Assembly (NCBI GenBank): GCA_018873245.2
Contig: JAEMBT020000003.1
Location: forward strand, 736,447-800,446
Reading direction: 5' to 3'
From: Archegozetes longisetosus
Lineage: Eukaryota > Arthropoda > Arachnida > Sarcoptiformes > Trhypochthoniidae
DNA: 64,000 nt
Positions 38,856 through 53,800 of the stretch are shown here, in pieces. The translations under genes and the position numbers were made by a program. Position 1 is the stretch's first letter. Each line of letters begins with the position of its first letter. Below the pieces are notes generated by a model that worked only from the letters and a program-made list of their open reading frames with translations, was not told the origin of the DNA and did no database searches.

Positions 38856-41800
38856 GTATGCAATGAAGATATAAATGATTTTACTCTTATTTCCATTACA
38901 ATATATGCCCGCATTTTGCCGCTATACAAGAGAGAGTAGATTGTGCACATGCGTCAAATCAGTTTTTCCATCGTTGTTCAAGTCATCAAACTCTTGGCCC
39001 ATGCGCGAGTCACAGCTTAACAAAGAGAGAACTTAATGTTGAACTATTCTGATGACAATTTCACTGTCTTTCCATTACTATATAGTTAGATATCGTTTTT
39101 TGTCTTTTATATATTTAGTGCCTCTTTTTCTTTTATTAATGTCGATCCTTATCGGCGCCTCTTTTTTATCGCTTTATTGAACCGTTTATTATGGTTTATG
39201 ATTATTATTATTAGTATTTTCTTATATGGATTACACTTCAAATTATCATTTCTGTGAACATTTTTTTAGATTCTTGGCTTTGAATCAAAAGATTAGATGT
39301 CGTCTACGTCCTGAGTGTTCCTTAGGACGAATGGCTCCCAAAAAGGGAGTCATAAGATCAATAATCAAAATTTTACAAGTGAGATAAAGTTCAATAAAAT
39401 GAAGCTAAGATTCTGTTTGATCTCAAGAATATTCTTATTGAAATTCAGAGAAAAATATTTTCAATTGAGAGTATCTACGGAAAATTCAACGAAAAGTCAT
39501 ATAATATTTCTCAAAATTCAGACAAATAAACTTCAAACGCACAGACAGAATAAATGAACGTTGTATTGAATTTTCTCAGGGCTTAAAAGTTCATTCGATA
39601 AAAAGATTGTGTGTTTGGGTTCGCGACTTTAATATTATGTATTTTTAGTAGAAAAAAAAGCATATTTGCAATACTGACTCTATTTGTTCCACAAAACGCC
39701 TTCAATAGTTTTTGAGCCCTGACTTCACTACTTCTTATTCTTTGTTAGAAGGTTTTCAATAAAATAAATGGATATGACAACAGTGGCGTAGCCTTTATTT
39801 TATTATTCATATGGATAACAATAAGTTCGAAAAATCTTAGTTTAACAAGGTAATTTCTGATTTTTTCCCCTTTCCCATAGAATTTCTGTATTAGAACATT
39901 CTTCTAGGATTTTGATAGTCGGAAATCATTTTCAATGAATTTTTTAATTTTTCGACTTATTATTTTTACTTAAAGTCTACGCGACTGTTGAATATCTATA
40001 TATATATATATATACATTGAATAGAGAAAAAGAAGCGCGAAATGCATTAGTCTTTTCATGAAGAAAGAGCTGTAGAGATTTCAAGACCAAGGAGTTTATG
40101 GTATTCGCCATCGGCGCAAAACTATTTTGGATATCTCTTCGATATTCACAGTCGAATACATTCTTATATCTTGACTTGTTTTCTGAGGAACATATATAAG
40201 TAATATATATATATTCTTGACTTCTCTTCTTTTATTCTCCTTATTTCTGTTCACTCTCTATTGAACACAACAGAAAATAGTCCTCAAAATAGTAGAAATC
40301 TGATCTCAAACTTATACACTTCTCAATACAGGAGTATACGCTTATTCAGTCATCCATTGAAAAGACGTTAATAAAATTCAAGAAATAGGTAGAAACAAAT
40401 ATTGCAGTAAAAGTTAGCTATTCTATAAGATGTAATATTTCGTAGGAATAAAATCATTCTATTAATGAAAAGTTTGTAGTTAGGTCAAATTTAGAGCTTA
40501 TTAAAAATGATCATTCAGTTTGAAAAATAGTTTATAGTAATTGATATCAACTTTCATTTGTTAGAATATATAATTTCTGAAATAAGGTTCATTTTTTCAG
40601 AAAACTTCAAAATTTAGCACAAAAGTTAGAAGCCTATTTTCACTTTGTAACTACTTTTTGAAATTAAGATATGAATTATAGTTCGAAGCTTTCATAAGAA
40701 AGCCTTACATTTTAAGGGACTGAAAATATTTGCACGAAATTGAGCCTTACAGCTATAAAATATTTATTGGATTTTCAGGCATTTACAAATAAAAACTTCG
40801 AAGATTTCTAAAAGTTTCTAAAGCTTGAACTTGACGAGATCCAACTGTATATAAGTCATATGATTTGCATAGAGTTTTTTGTTGGTCTATTCATCGTTTG
40901 TATAGCATTGGATTCAAATTGAATTCAAATTGTTTGATATAACATGAAAAAAGGTTTTAAAGTGAAAATAGGGTCTTTCTGTTACTAAACTGTGAAATCT
41001 GTTTTATTAGCTTTTCCTTATTTGACTTCAATTCTACGAAAGAATTGTATTAAAGAATAGTTTACTTGCTTTCATTGAGATAAAAAAGAAAAAATAATAA
41101 GGTTCTTCTGCTCAAAAAACTTTAATTTTGAAATCTAAGTCAATGTATTTTAAACCAGTTTGATTTTTTGTATATTCAAGTTAACTAACCATTTCTATTA
41201 GTTTGTAATAAAAAAAAGTTGCTAATGCATACAAGCATCCATGCATAATCACTTATTTCAGGTGCTATCAAATTAAAAACGTATTACACTTTTTATATTT
41301 TTCGCATAATTATAACGGTCATTATTTTGATTTCTCATTTTTGCTTCCATTTATGGAATCACAGCTTTGAAATATATTTTTAACATTTTGCATCTTAAGG
41401 CAATTTGAAACTTTGCTATTTCAGAGTTATTCGACTTGTCTGAAATTGCACGATTGAGTTCAAAGTTAATAATTACCATAAATTAACTCATAAGCTTAAA
41501 GTTCGGAACACTTGCAAGAGTTTTGCGAAATATTAGCCCTTCTTCTCAATATGGTACTTCAAATATTATCCAACTTTTTTCGGCAATAGGACTGAGAATC
41601 AATACTTTATTCAGAGTAAATTTTTTTCATAGCTTTGCTTCTAATTAAAATAGCTTCTAGTAAGCTGTAATGGAAGTATACGTCTAATGAGTACAGTATA
41701 TTCCTTATGTTTTTACTATCAATAATGTTCAGCTAACTATGAATCCTGACATGCAATTTATATGTTCAAAAAATTTTCCTCGAAACTAATCATTTCATAA

Positions 41801-44800
41801 ATAATTAATAAACTTCCAATTGAAAATAAGTGGTAGCCGAAACCTACCATCGGATAATTTTCATATATAGCACTAGTCGAACAAAATTGATTTTCTAGCT
41901 TAGTCTTAAAAAAATTATAAACGGAACCAAATATGTGAGTAATAACTAGTTTAATATACTTATTCACTGGAATTAGTCTTTGAAATTTCAACATAAATTT
42001 GAATTATTCTTGTTATATCAATTGCTGAAAAATTTCTAGAAAGTTTTAGTAAGTTTCTGGAAATATTTCTATACCCTACAAATTTCTCTCCGAGTCAAAT
42101 ATTTGAGGTAAAACGAAATATCTTCTGATGCCTATTTTTCAGCTTATAAGAGCAACGTTGCTTTTAAATATTTTCAAAAATAAAACAAGTTCAAAATTTT
42201 AATTAATTCATTTCATGAATTAGAAAATTTGCATTCAGAAAGCGAATATTTTTTTGTTAAATGATAATATTGTTTGAGAATCACTTGGATATTTTACAAT
42301 AATTATGGAAAATAATTCAAAATATTCGATTATTAATTAAAGAGTGAGCATTTTTTAATAGTTGAAGTTTATGTCATTATTCTTTAGTTTTAATAGGGGG
42401 TTCATATTTGCTCGATAGGAGGCTCATAAAAATAAAATTTCTCGATTCTTGTCGAGAAACTATCTCTTGAAGAGCTTTCTAAAAAATTTCTAGAAATTTT
42501 CTCGGAAAACTCGGAAACTTTGTTACTATGACACTAGTTATCCCATGAATTCATAAGTGCATGTAGAAAAATTACTTAGATGTTAACGATGGAATTTTGG
42601 GCCAATAAATTCAACAATGATGAAAATCATAAATCATAACAGAAGTGATCAAATAAAAATTGACAGTGAGTGATAATTAAAATGACGTCAAACTTGTATG
42701 GAAGTCCAATATCGAATCGATATTTTCGCGTAATATCGAAACTTTACCAATGAATCAATAATCAGTAACAAATAATTTCTAGTAAAATTCAATCTAATAT
42801 TTAGATTATAAAATATCAGAAAATATTTTGATTAACTGTAACCAATTTTCTTCCAAATAAATTTAAAATTTTTACTTATATTTTGGATATAGAAATTTTT
42901 AATTAATGAGACATAACTTTTTTATCTAAATCCACTTATAGTGTGCTTCATTACCGAATAACGCGATTAAAGAGTGGCGAAGTCATACTTCAAGGTCTAC
43001 CACAGCAAAAATTTTCATCTCCTGTGTCCCTAATTGATAGCGTAGAAGGTCTGGCATGTAAGCCATCGCTTCCGCTTAACGCCTCGATCGGTCAATGTTT
43101 GCCTCCCATTCATTGGGGTCTAACTAAACAAGAAGTTAGAGAGAAAATGATCGCCAAAGCGCTGGATTGGGGCATTAATCGTGATGAATTGAATCAACAA
43201 TTAGACTCTGATCTTCACTTCGCTCCTGGCGTTTCACCTGTTGTCAAGTCATTGGTTAATAAGACGTTGCACGAGATTCAAAGTTGGTTTCATTGGAGAC
43301 TATCCAGAATTGAGGCTGAGAGACGTATTGAAGTTAGTGGTCACAAAGATGGCAAGTTTTTGTAAGTTTTGCAACTTTATGCATATTTTCATTGTTTCAT
43401 ATCTAAAATTTTAAACAAAATACATTTAGAAAATTGTTGGCAACTGTATATTCAGCTAACATTGAATCTGGATTGTAACTGGATTAAAGATATTTTACTA
43501 ACAATTTTTAAAATTTTGCGTTCTTACAAAGAAATCAAATTTTAAGACAATCATTTAATTAAAATAAACATGTTTTTAAGCTGTGTAGCCAGATAGTTGA
43601 CAACTATGACGATTCTTCGCTGATTCAGTATTATTTTAGATTCATGTAAAGCACATAAAGTAAAGTTGAATATTCATCACAGAAAACAATTGTCTTCATA
43701 ATCTGTATAACTTTTCGTTGATAAACAACACGAGAAAAGTAGTTTATCTGAAATTTTGTTCAATATTTTTTATGAAATCTATTGAAAATCAACAAACTAT
43801 AAATTGCAATAGTTCAGGAAAGTGCTGTTCTTATTGAAGTCTAGATTATACTTGAATTGATGTACAAATACTTCAAATGAGTTTAAAAATTATGGAAATT
43901 TGATTAGTTTCAATATTCGAAAATTTCATAAGCAAATAATTCCAAAAACAGATAAATATCTAAATGTTTTTTTCAAAATCTTCTAACAGATAATCGATTA
44001 TTAGTGAGGAATTTAGAGTCAAACGCATGACTTGATATCTTTCTTATCAAACAAACGTTTATAAATTAACTTTTATTCTGTTATGTTTGTTTTTTGTCAC
44101 AATCAAATTGTTTTCATTCCTTTTATTCTCGAGGCCTTCAAAAGAACTAAACCGATAGTTGAAAAACTCATTGCTTTGAGTGAGAAAAAAATCTTTTATT
44201 TCTTACTCAACACAATATATATATATAAAATTTTGTTCTTTTAAACTTTTTTTGTTGCGCTCTCATTGATTGCATTCCTCTTTTGCCACTTTAAGACCAT
44301 TTTGTTTGTCGATTAAATAAGTTGTGTTACGCTTTTAAGTTAGAAAAGAACAGAAGAAACACAACTTTGTTCTCATATGTGATCTTTTCGTTCTTTTATT
44401 TTGGGATTAGAGAAGGAGACCGCCCTTAGCTTGTTGAAAAACTGGAAACTAAATTTCAAAGCAACCATAATAGCAATATTTTTGAATAAAAAAATTTGAA
44501 TGCCAGTAATTGGCTTAGATTAATTAAACTAAACAATATGCTTATATTTCTTCTTATTTATCAATACCTGTGAAGCTTTCAGACTATTTTTAAGTAAATG
44601 CGGTCTAAAAATGAGATGTGTTTTCTTTTTCCAAATTAAGCTCAATATATGCGTTTGTGATGCAATGTTTTTCTGCTAATACTATTTACCGTTTAAAAGT
44701 TGCTAAACTGCTAAAACAATGTCAAATCCGAAATTTTAGAAAACTAAATTTTCCAAGCAATGTTAAAAATCGGAAATATCCCTACTGAAAATAGAAAGCT

Positions 44801-47800
44801 TTGATCCATGTACTACTATTTAACTCTTTTTCTAACTCTGAAAAAGTTAATAACAGTAATGCAACACTATTTTTATTGTTGGCATTCCGGTTTCCTAATG
44901 AACTCAATTGTTGTTCAAAAGTAAGCCCTTTTAGTCTATTTCTTGAGAGAATAGTTTCGGAAATAAATTTTTTAACCTTTAAAAACATCCTTAAGAGAAG
45001 TCTTTAGTTTTTGGTTACACGATGAATAGGGAGATCAGGAAATAATTTCTTTGAGATTCAATTTTGTTGATTAAATATTTATATGAGATGAATGCTACTT
45101 TGTCTACAAAGATGACAGTCTTGCTTGAAATATGAATGAGAAGCTATAAAAAGTTGACTCTTTTTAATAAATTTTATTCAAGCACAATTTCTTAAGAGTT
45201 TTGTAGTGATAAAAACTTTCAGGAAATCGTATATAACGATAAACCAATGAAACCTTCTAATTAGCATTAGTTTTTTAAACGTTAGATTTTTGGATGAGAA
45301 ACTATATATTAATCACTCGTAAAATTTACGATAATTTTTCTCATAATTACTTTCAAGGGTTTTGTTGACATAAACTTATCAAACGAATAATTGATTGCAG
45401 AATTTTGCTCAGAATATTGTTGAAGGGATTTTTCTCATGAGATTCAACTTCTTAAGCTACTTATTCTCGGCGTTGTTCAAAAAGCAAAACAAATTTAAAC
45501 TTAAACAAAGTACAAGTTTTTTCTTTTCAGATCTACGACTAATAGCACTCAAACCGCTAACAGCCGTGAACATAAATGTTCGCTCAATTCACTTATTTTA
45601 CAAACTTTTTGGCTCAAACATTTGTAAGATGCATACAAGAAATTGAGTTTTTGAGATATAAAGAATTCAAACTTAAGTATGCATTTAGTGTATTATATGC
45701 AAAGTTTATGCCGAAAAATATCTGTTCCACTATTTCATAGTCACAAAAATTGCAGATTCAGAGAAAAACTTTATCTTTAAAATTGTATTAGAAATGGAAG
45801 CAGGAATAAGAATTTCTTCTTCTAATCTCTGCCTACTCTGATGGTCAGCCATTTTTAAGCTTTTTCTACTACTTTACTTGAGTATTGAAAAGTTTTAAGA
45901 TTTTGGCAATGTTTAAGGAATAATCTTTTCAGAAAATCTTTTTATAAAATACTTATATGAGTGCAGAAATTAATTCTAACAGAATATTCTGTAGAAAATT
46001 CTAAAAATTGAGATTTTTAAGAGATAATCAATATCTGTATTGAAAAATAGGTTTGATTTTCAACTAATCATTTATTTAAAAGATAATCAAAAAGCTATCT
46101 AAAAAAATTGAATCGAATGTTTAGTTGAGAACCACCTCCATATAGCTTGAAGTTAAAACCGATAATAAATTGCTAGAAATAGGATATCTCTGTCAATCAT
46201 TTATGAGAAATAAGTTTTTTCAGTGATTAAATCGATGACAAAATCTGATTGTCTTGTATCTGATTTCTCTGTTTGAAAGAGAAAAAATTGATATAACTTA
46301 AAGCTACACAACTGCACAAGATTTTGAAATACAAGAGTAAGAGAAATAGTATGTCAGTTAAAGAGATATAAGATTTATATTGTGATAGATATATATATGA
46401 GGCTCTCATAGAATTTCCAATTGAATCAACGGTGAAAGTGAAGTATACCCTCGAGGATAATGGCTTTACAGTATTTGGTGTAGTATTGGATGTAAAAAAA
46501 GAATACATGAAAAAAAAGTTTTTCTTTTACACTAAAAACACTGAAAGTGAAAATCAGTTTTGACGTTAAATTTTTTTGCTGCCAAGAAAATAATTCTTTT
46601 CCAGTTTCTATTCTTCTAAACTTTTTCTCTCTATTAATACCTCTCTTTTCTATGGTTTTACGAGAAGAGAAAAGAGTGTTATAATAAAACGACAATTGAA
46701 TTATTTTTTCACTCCAATGTCTAATTCCTATGGGATTTAATTAGCGAATAGAAAATTTTCTTCCCTTTAGTTCACTTTCATTTAGAATTTACCGAAAATT
46801 TGCTTTAAGACCACTTTTATTAATAAGAATTTAAGCGCTCTTTACAATCAATTAGTTTTGTATTATTGGATTAAAACTTTTGAGCAATTCTCAAGTTTTG
46901 AATCAAAGAAACCAGTTAAACAAAACTCTGTTCGGAATTGAGTACAAAATTATTTTTAAGGACGTGTTAGCAGAAACTCATCAAATTTTAACATCTATTT
47001 ATATATTCTTCTCATGTTCTGGATGTGCAATCATTTTTCACACAATAAAAATCTTTCTTCGGTACAAAAAAACTGATGCGAGTGTATAGGTTTAAAAAAT
47101 TGTTTAAATAGTAATTGTTTCTGTCACAATATAATTGAATCAGTAAATGGCTACTAGTTTATTATTATGATTGTTTCACTCAAAAAATCGATAGCTAAGA
47201 GTTTGAAAGTTGACCGTCATTTAAGTAAAAATATGTTGTCAATTTGGAAAAATTAGCTAATTACCAACCAATAAATTGCCAAAATTATTTATATTGCTCG
47301 GGGGTATGACTTATTAGATTAATAAAAGTGCAAGTTTTACAATTTGTCTATACATCCAAAACTTGATCGAAATGTTGAGCTGCGAAATAACAGCATGAAA
47401 AAGCTCATGAGACTAGTTCCTACTCCTAACATAAAACAAGAACCTATTTTATTACAGGACAGAGAGAATAAGATATTTACTTAACATTATATTCATCTCG
47501 TAAAAGAGAGCAAAAACCCATAACAAGAGAAGAACAAAACAACAACAATAATAATAATTCTTATCAAATAATAATGAAATAAGTTATCAGATTAACAGCA
47601 TTCAATTCATTGATGCCTTATTTCTTTATCAAAGCTAACTCTCAGTTCATTTTGCAGAGTCCGAGAGCGTGACGATAGTTCGTATGCCATCTGCTTATCG
47701 CATGAATCTCGAGTCAAGCATTACCGCATTGATATACTTCCCTCGGGAAACTTTGCCATTCAAGATGGACCTAGCTTCGAGAGCATAATGGCTGTAAGTG

Positions 47801-50800
47801 ATCAGCTGTGGCGTAGCCACTAATTTCTTATTAAGGGGGACTTATTCAACTTTAAGGCAAATTTTTTTAAGGAAGTAATATTTAATCTAAATATAAACTA
47901 AATATAGTTCAGAAAAATAATTTGAAATGTCACTCAATTATTGGGGATTTATACCTATTTCATAAATTTTCATCAAATTAAAAAATTGTTGATATAGTTT
48001 TTTCAAACTTTTAACTTGACATAATCCGACAAAACAGATGTTATTGTAATATAGTTTTCAGAAATGATAACAAATATGAATCTGAGTTATACAATATTCT
48101 GAAACTTTCTTTTCGATGAAAATGTCCTCAAAGACACTAAAACTTTAATTCTATGAATTATACATGTTTTCAATAATAATTCTGAACTCTTTTCAAGCTT
48201 TTCATAAACGCAAATGAGTAGAAAAGTTCGAAATCCTTGAATCAAGTCTATAATATTTGAGCATTTATAGATCTGAATGAAGAATGGAAGTTCAGACCTA
48301 TCTGAAGCTCCGTCACAGTCCTTAAATACACTTGTGATCCTCTGTTTCGACTACTTTCTACTCGCATCCATACATTTGTCAGCGATGCAAAACCAGAATA
48401 GTGTCTCCTCTTTTCCATCTTATTCTCAAAGTGTGCATATAGTGATGCTATTCATTTGTGCACATATTGTATGTGTACTTCCTCTCAATGACACAAATAC
48501 CATTTACTGACATCATTAGCTAACAAAAAAGTTCTTCCACTAGAGTCCTCTTTACTATTTAATGTTTTAGTATAAGGCATTTCAGAATTCGGTTACTGTG
48601 CTCGAAAAGATTTATTAATCCTAATAATTAGTTGAGAAATAATTGGTTCCTGTTTGGGATTTAGTATACTTTTCTAGAGTTCAGAAACTAATGCTCAAAA
48701 TTGTTTAGCATTGAAATTAAGAGATTCTTCCAAAAATCGGAGAGACTGTTCATTCTTTGGCAAATATTGTGATGTTAGGAAAGAATTGTTCTGTTATCAG
48801 ATATTAATATTCAGATGTGAGTCATGAATATTCCGATACAGAATAAAGAGTCTTACGTTATAAGATGCGGATACTCCGACGTGATATAAGAATATTCTGA
48901 TAAGGCAAGAATAAGCTGTTATTTAATAAGAATTCTGATAAATAATATAAGTTTGTTAATTATGCATATTTAGGAAGTATAAAACTTCTGAACACAAAAA
49001 TTTCTTATAATTACTTAATTACACGCAAACAAAGCCCTTATTATCCCTTAAAAAAAGCTGTTCTGATACTAATTGCTGTCATAGAAAAAATTCATTCCTG
49101 TCTCCAAAAAGTGATAAACGACTTCTAGTCCGAAAGAATTATTCACTAAAACTCGTCTCATTTATTATATATTTCTCGACTACCAGTCCTTTAGACCCTA
49201 TCTCTCACTTTCATCTCTGATGTTATGCCGAATTTTTTTCTACTCTTCATATTCAACGGGAAAACTGCTGTTAGCTATTGATAAATCATTTATCATTTTC
49301 AGCTAATGTCTCACTAAGTCATTGGGTTTTTCTCTCTATTTTCTTGCATTACTGAACACAAAGTGATGCCAACAGAAAATTTTTCTAATCCCTTATTCTC
49401 CTAATACTTATTGCTAACCCTTCAGACCTTTTGTCCATCATTTCCCTTCAATACACTTTCTCTTATACTTCTCTTTAACTTTATTTCTCACGCTTCGAAA
49501 GGCAACATTTTCCCATTCCTCTCTCTCTCTCTCTCTCTCTCCTATAAACTTTTCGTGTCTATCAAGTTGTTGCGCTTTTATAGAGCAGGAGATGATAGAA
49601 AGTGATTAAATTGATGCTACTTTTGGATACACTCATTCTTATCAGACGTACATTCAATTATAACTTTATCATTTCCAATATGTGAATAGAAAGGACCGAA
49701 GTCTTTCAGAGAGATTCGAGTATGAATTTGAGCCTTAGCCTGAGTCCTCATATAAGCTTACGTGAAATGTTCGTAATGGAACGAATTAATCAAGTTTTTA
49801 TGTTATTATTTACTTAATATCAATTACTCTATTCTCTAAACACGTGAATTTTGGTAATGGATTTTGTTGTTATATTTAGGAAAATAAATATTTTTATGAT
49901 TATTTTTGGGTAAAAGTCTTGCTTTTCAAATGCATTAGAACAATATTCTGAAGTTTTTATAATAAAAAATGACCCAATAAAAACAATTTGAAATATAGTT
50001 GAGTAAAGATGTAATTTAGCTGAAGTTGACTTTCGAGAATATGGCTCATTTGAAAGTTTAGTTTTGAGAGCCTTTTTCATAAAATTTATACAATTTTCAA
50101 CTCAGTGCTTCAAAAATTATAATAATTTATTGAAAAGGTTTTTTAATAATTGCTCGAATTGCGTGCAAATGAAAATTGACTTCTATTGATAGTGAGAGTT
50201 TGATAAAAGACTATTTTGAAATAAGATTATAAAATTGTCCAATTCTGTTATGTGCTTTGAAAAAATAACTCTATCATATCCAGAATGAGAATGATTAACT
50301 GAATTTAAGTACAAGTCCATAATCTTAATTAGAGCATAAGAGAAGCAACTGTTTCATATTTGTGACAAAAGATTTACATGTTTTTCCCCAAAAAAGGAAA
50401 ACATGTTCGCCAACGTTCGAAAATAAGAAACATCACTATATTTATGACATTTTTTGGTCCGTAAAATCTTGTTTTACAATCAGTGCAACAGAGTATCAGT
50501 TCAATCAATAAATACTAATAGCCTCAACAAAAGGCTTCACAGACTAATAGCAGAAACTTTTTCTCTTATACTCTTGTCTTAAGTTTATTTTTTTGTTCTG
50601 CTGCTCATTTTTTTACTCTAACTCTTGTACTTCTGTTGCAGTGATTTGTTTGATAGCATTATTTATTACGGCTATTATTTCACTTCAACGCATTTAATTT
50701 TTGTCAATTACTTCTCTTATGATTTATAAGTCTTTATAAGATTTCCGATTTTCTCTCTCATGCTCTCTATCTATCTATATATATATATATTAAATGTATT

Positions 50801-53800
50801 GCATTTAAGTTTAAGCTTTTTTAGGAAAATAATAAATTTTATATTTTTATTTATAGATAACTTTTACTATTAATAAAATAAAATTGATGGGTCGTTTAGT
50901 TTTTCTAGTCGATTGAAGTTTGATTTTAATCTTAATTAAAGTTTTGGACATAGGTTGTATTTCTTCAAAATAGCTATCATTTGACGCTATCTCTAAATTT
51001 GATTATTTTTCATTTTTAACCAATTTTTCATGCTTTACTCACACTTCATACTCAAACAACTTTCCGGTAATGAACCCCAAGATATCTAAACTTATGAATG
51101 ATTTTTCTGATAGTAGTCAATATTTTTAACTATAAATTTTCGTTCAGATGAAAGCCTATAGAAAAATACAAGAAATTTCTAACTTTGTTGACGGTTCTCA
51201 ACATAAGGTTTTATTCACAGATGAGACAAATTCTAGATCACAAACAATAAATTTCTAAAAGACATGCAACCATAACATATGGAACTCTGAAAAGAAACTT
51301 ACAATAAAAAAACTGATCTAGTTTAAAGCAATAGAATTTCTATAACAACAATAACTCCTTAATTATAACTTTGACTAACAATAGTTGAGTTGTTAAGGAA
51401 TATTCAATTTAATTTCTATGAAAAACCAGTCTTCATATATATTAATAATGTAGAAAAATCATTTACTTCGATGTTTTCTTTTGAGTTGCTATGCGTTACG
51501 TCTATCATCACTGAAAAAGTTTGTTTATCTTATTCTTACCCATCAATATTTCATTTTAAAAATCTTTGCTTCTCAACAATACGGCTCATAATTCATTTTT
51601 CTAATGACAACACTAAAAAAATTTCTCATCTTTTCTCTCTTGAATCGCTTTGAATTTCCAGTCACGAGAAAAACTTCTCTTCCATTCATTTATGGCACAG
51701 CGTTTCATAAATTTCATTGATATTCAACTTCTTTATATTCATTCATTTCTATGAAAAACTAATCTCATGACAAAAATCTACATAAAAATTATTATAGACA
51801 GGACTCAAACTCTTCCCTAACTATTGCTATAGCGATAGTCATGAAGATAAAAATCAAGTGAAAGATTCTCCAAATAATCCGAATTATTGTCGTGAATATT
51901 TTCCACATAAGTATTTTATACTAATTGTGAACTAGGACTGAGAGAAAACGATTAATAAATTACGTTTCGAGCAGATTCTATCGAAAGATAACTGGCTTTT
52001 ATCATGTTATCTAAAACGGGGTTTTCATATCTTTTTGCTTCTTATTATTCAATTTTTTATCTCTGCTGTCGGAAAAGTGATGCATGAATTACTTGCAAAA
52101 TAGTTTTTTTCTTATGCTTCTCATATTTTTTTCAATTTTGTTCGCTTTGACGATTTTATAATTTTCTTGTCAAAAAATGTAACGATAACTAAAACATTAA
52201 GAGAAAAGAAGAGGAAAGCGTTTTTTACTTTCAAAACTTTTCGCCAACAGATCCTCTCCTGAACAGTAACTTTTGATGCATTAAGAAAACCGAATAATGG
52301 AAAGAGAAGAGAACTTTTGCATGAATCCTATTATTGATCGTTTTATGGAAAATCCCTAATAAATGCATTTTATAGTTCAGAAGATGAACTTTCTTTATAA
52401 CGAGATTTAACTTAAATTCTTTCGACAGAATAGATAACTTTCTGAATTGAATATTCTATTTTCTCGAATCACTTACCCTAGAAATTAATAGTCAGGTTGT
52501 GACCGAGTGAAAAAATTCCTTAAAAGTCAATTTAGATTTAAACTTGTCATTGAGATGAAAAAATTCGATTTTAACAATGAATTCAGGGATTCATTTGCTA
52601 TGCTTTAAAATTTATATTGGTTTTGATTGGATTTAAGCTTTTTACCTACAAGAGAAGTTCCAGAATTTATTTCTTGCCTATATAAATATTATGAAAATTT
52701 TCAAATTTCAAAATTTAATATCCTTCATAAATTTGGCAGTGTGTCCTTCGTTTAATTTCTTTATTATCAAAATTTTGCCCTGAAATTGTTGACAATTTTT
52801 CCTAGTAATTTTGAAGATTCACATGCAACATAATTGTTTTCTATCTTTAAATCAGATCTATTTTTTCCCATACGCACTATAATTATAATGAGATATGTTT
52901 AATCTTGAACATCAAAAATTTGCCAGAATGTAAAATAAACCTATTCCTTAATCAAGTTAAAAAAATGATTGAAATGTATTTATTTTGGCTCCGAAAAACA
53001 CATCCTCATTTAAACAAAAACAATTTATTTTGCAAACCATTGTTCGATCTCTTATTGCTATAAAGTTCGCAAACAAACCTCTTTAGTCATAAAAGAATAT
53101 AACTTAAATAAAATAATAACTGAAAAACTCAGATTTCTCTTAATAGAACTAAAAAAGCGATCGATGGCTCACGAGCAAAACTATATGCAATATCTAGCCT
53201 AGCATTCGCTTTAATAATAAGTAGATGTCAAAAAATAAGTCAAGAAAAAACTTTCGCTTCCATTACTAGTATTTTTTGCTGATTCAAAGCTAAAAAAGCA
53301 GAAAAAACTCTATCATTATCTGAATTTGCTTTATACTGATTCCCTATCAAACTCTAACTACGCTTTCTATATATCCCTATATATTAGTTGATATCTCATT
53401 ACACAATATTCGCAAATGGTCTCTGGTGTGCGTTGGGTGAGGCGTGCCCAAGACCTCAAGAAATCATCAAATTATATGCACAACAAAGTAATTTCAAAAT
53501 AAGTCGCCATCAGAGAAGTTATTCAATTGAGAGACAGAGAAACGCGATTAATAGGACTAATAGGGCGTCGACTCCGACCAATATTAAAATTAAGGAATGG
53601 TTCACAACAATCAATCATAAGTGGTCGAGGATCAAGAGACAAGTAGTTCTGCATAATAAACATCAACCATTAATAAGTGATAATTATAGAGGTAAACATC
53701 TTTTAAGCTATGATCATAATTAATTTGGAATTCAAATTCGTTAGTTTCCAGTCAATTATTAGGATATTTTTAGCTATAATGATAATTAATTTTGTTTGTA

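Larger units (their letters stand above)
47794..53387 (+). other. Syk intron 3
   Basis: It is 5,594 bases, GTAAGT..ATTAG. It contains a transposon-end-like motif 12 bases from the donor (47806), a (CT)n run at 49518-49541, an (AT)n run near 50775 and a solitary pogo-like end at 52395. No gene was recognised. Confidence 0.8.

Noticed and set aside
38482..38950. Minus-strand open frames opposite Syk exon 1
   Set aside because: They are antisense shadows of the SH2-coding exon.
44782..45007. Overlapping 68-codon frames on both strands
   Set aside because: They lie inside Syk intron 2, have no family signature and are probably chance.
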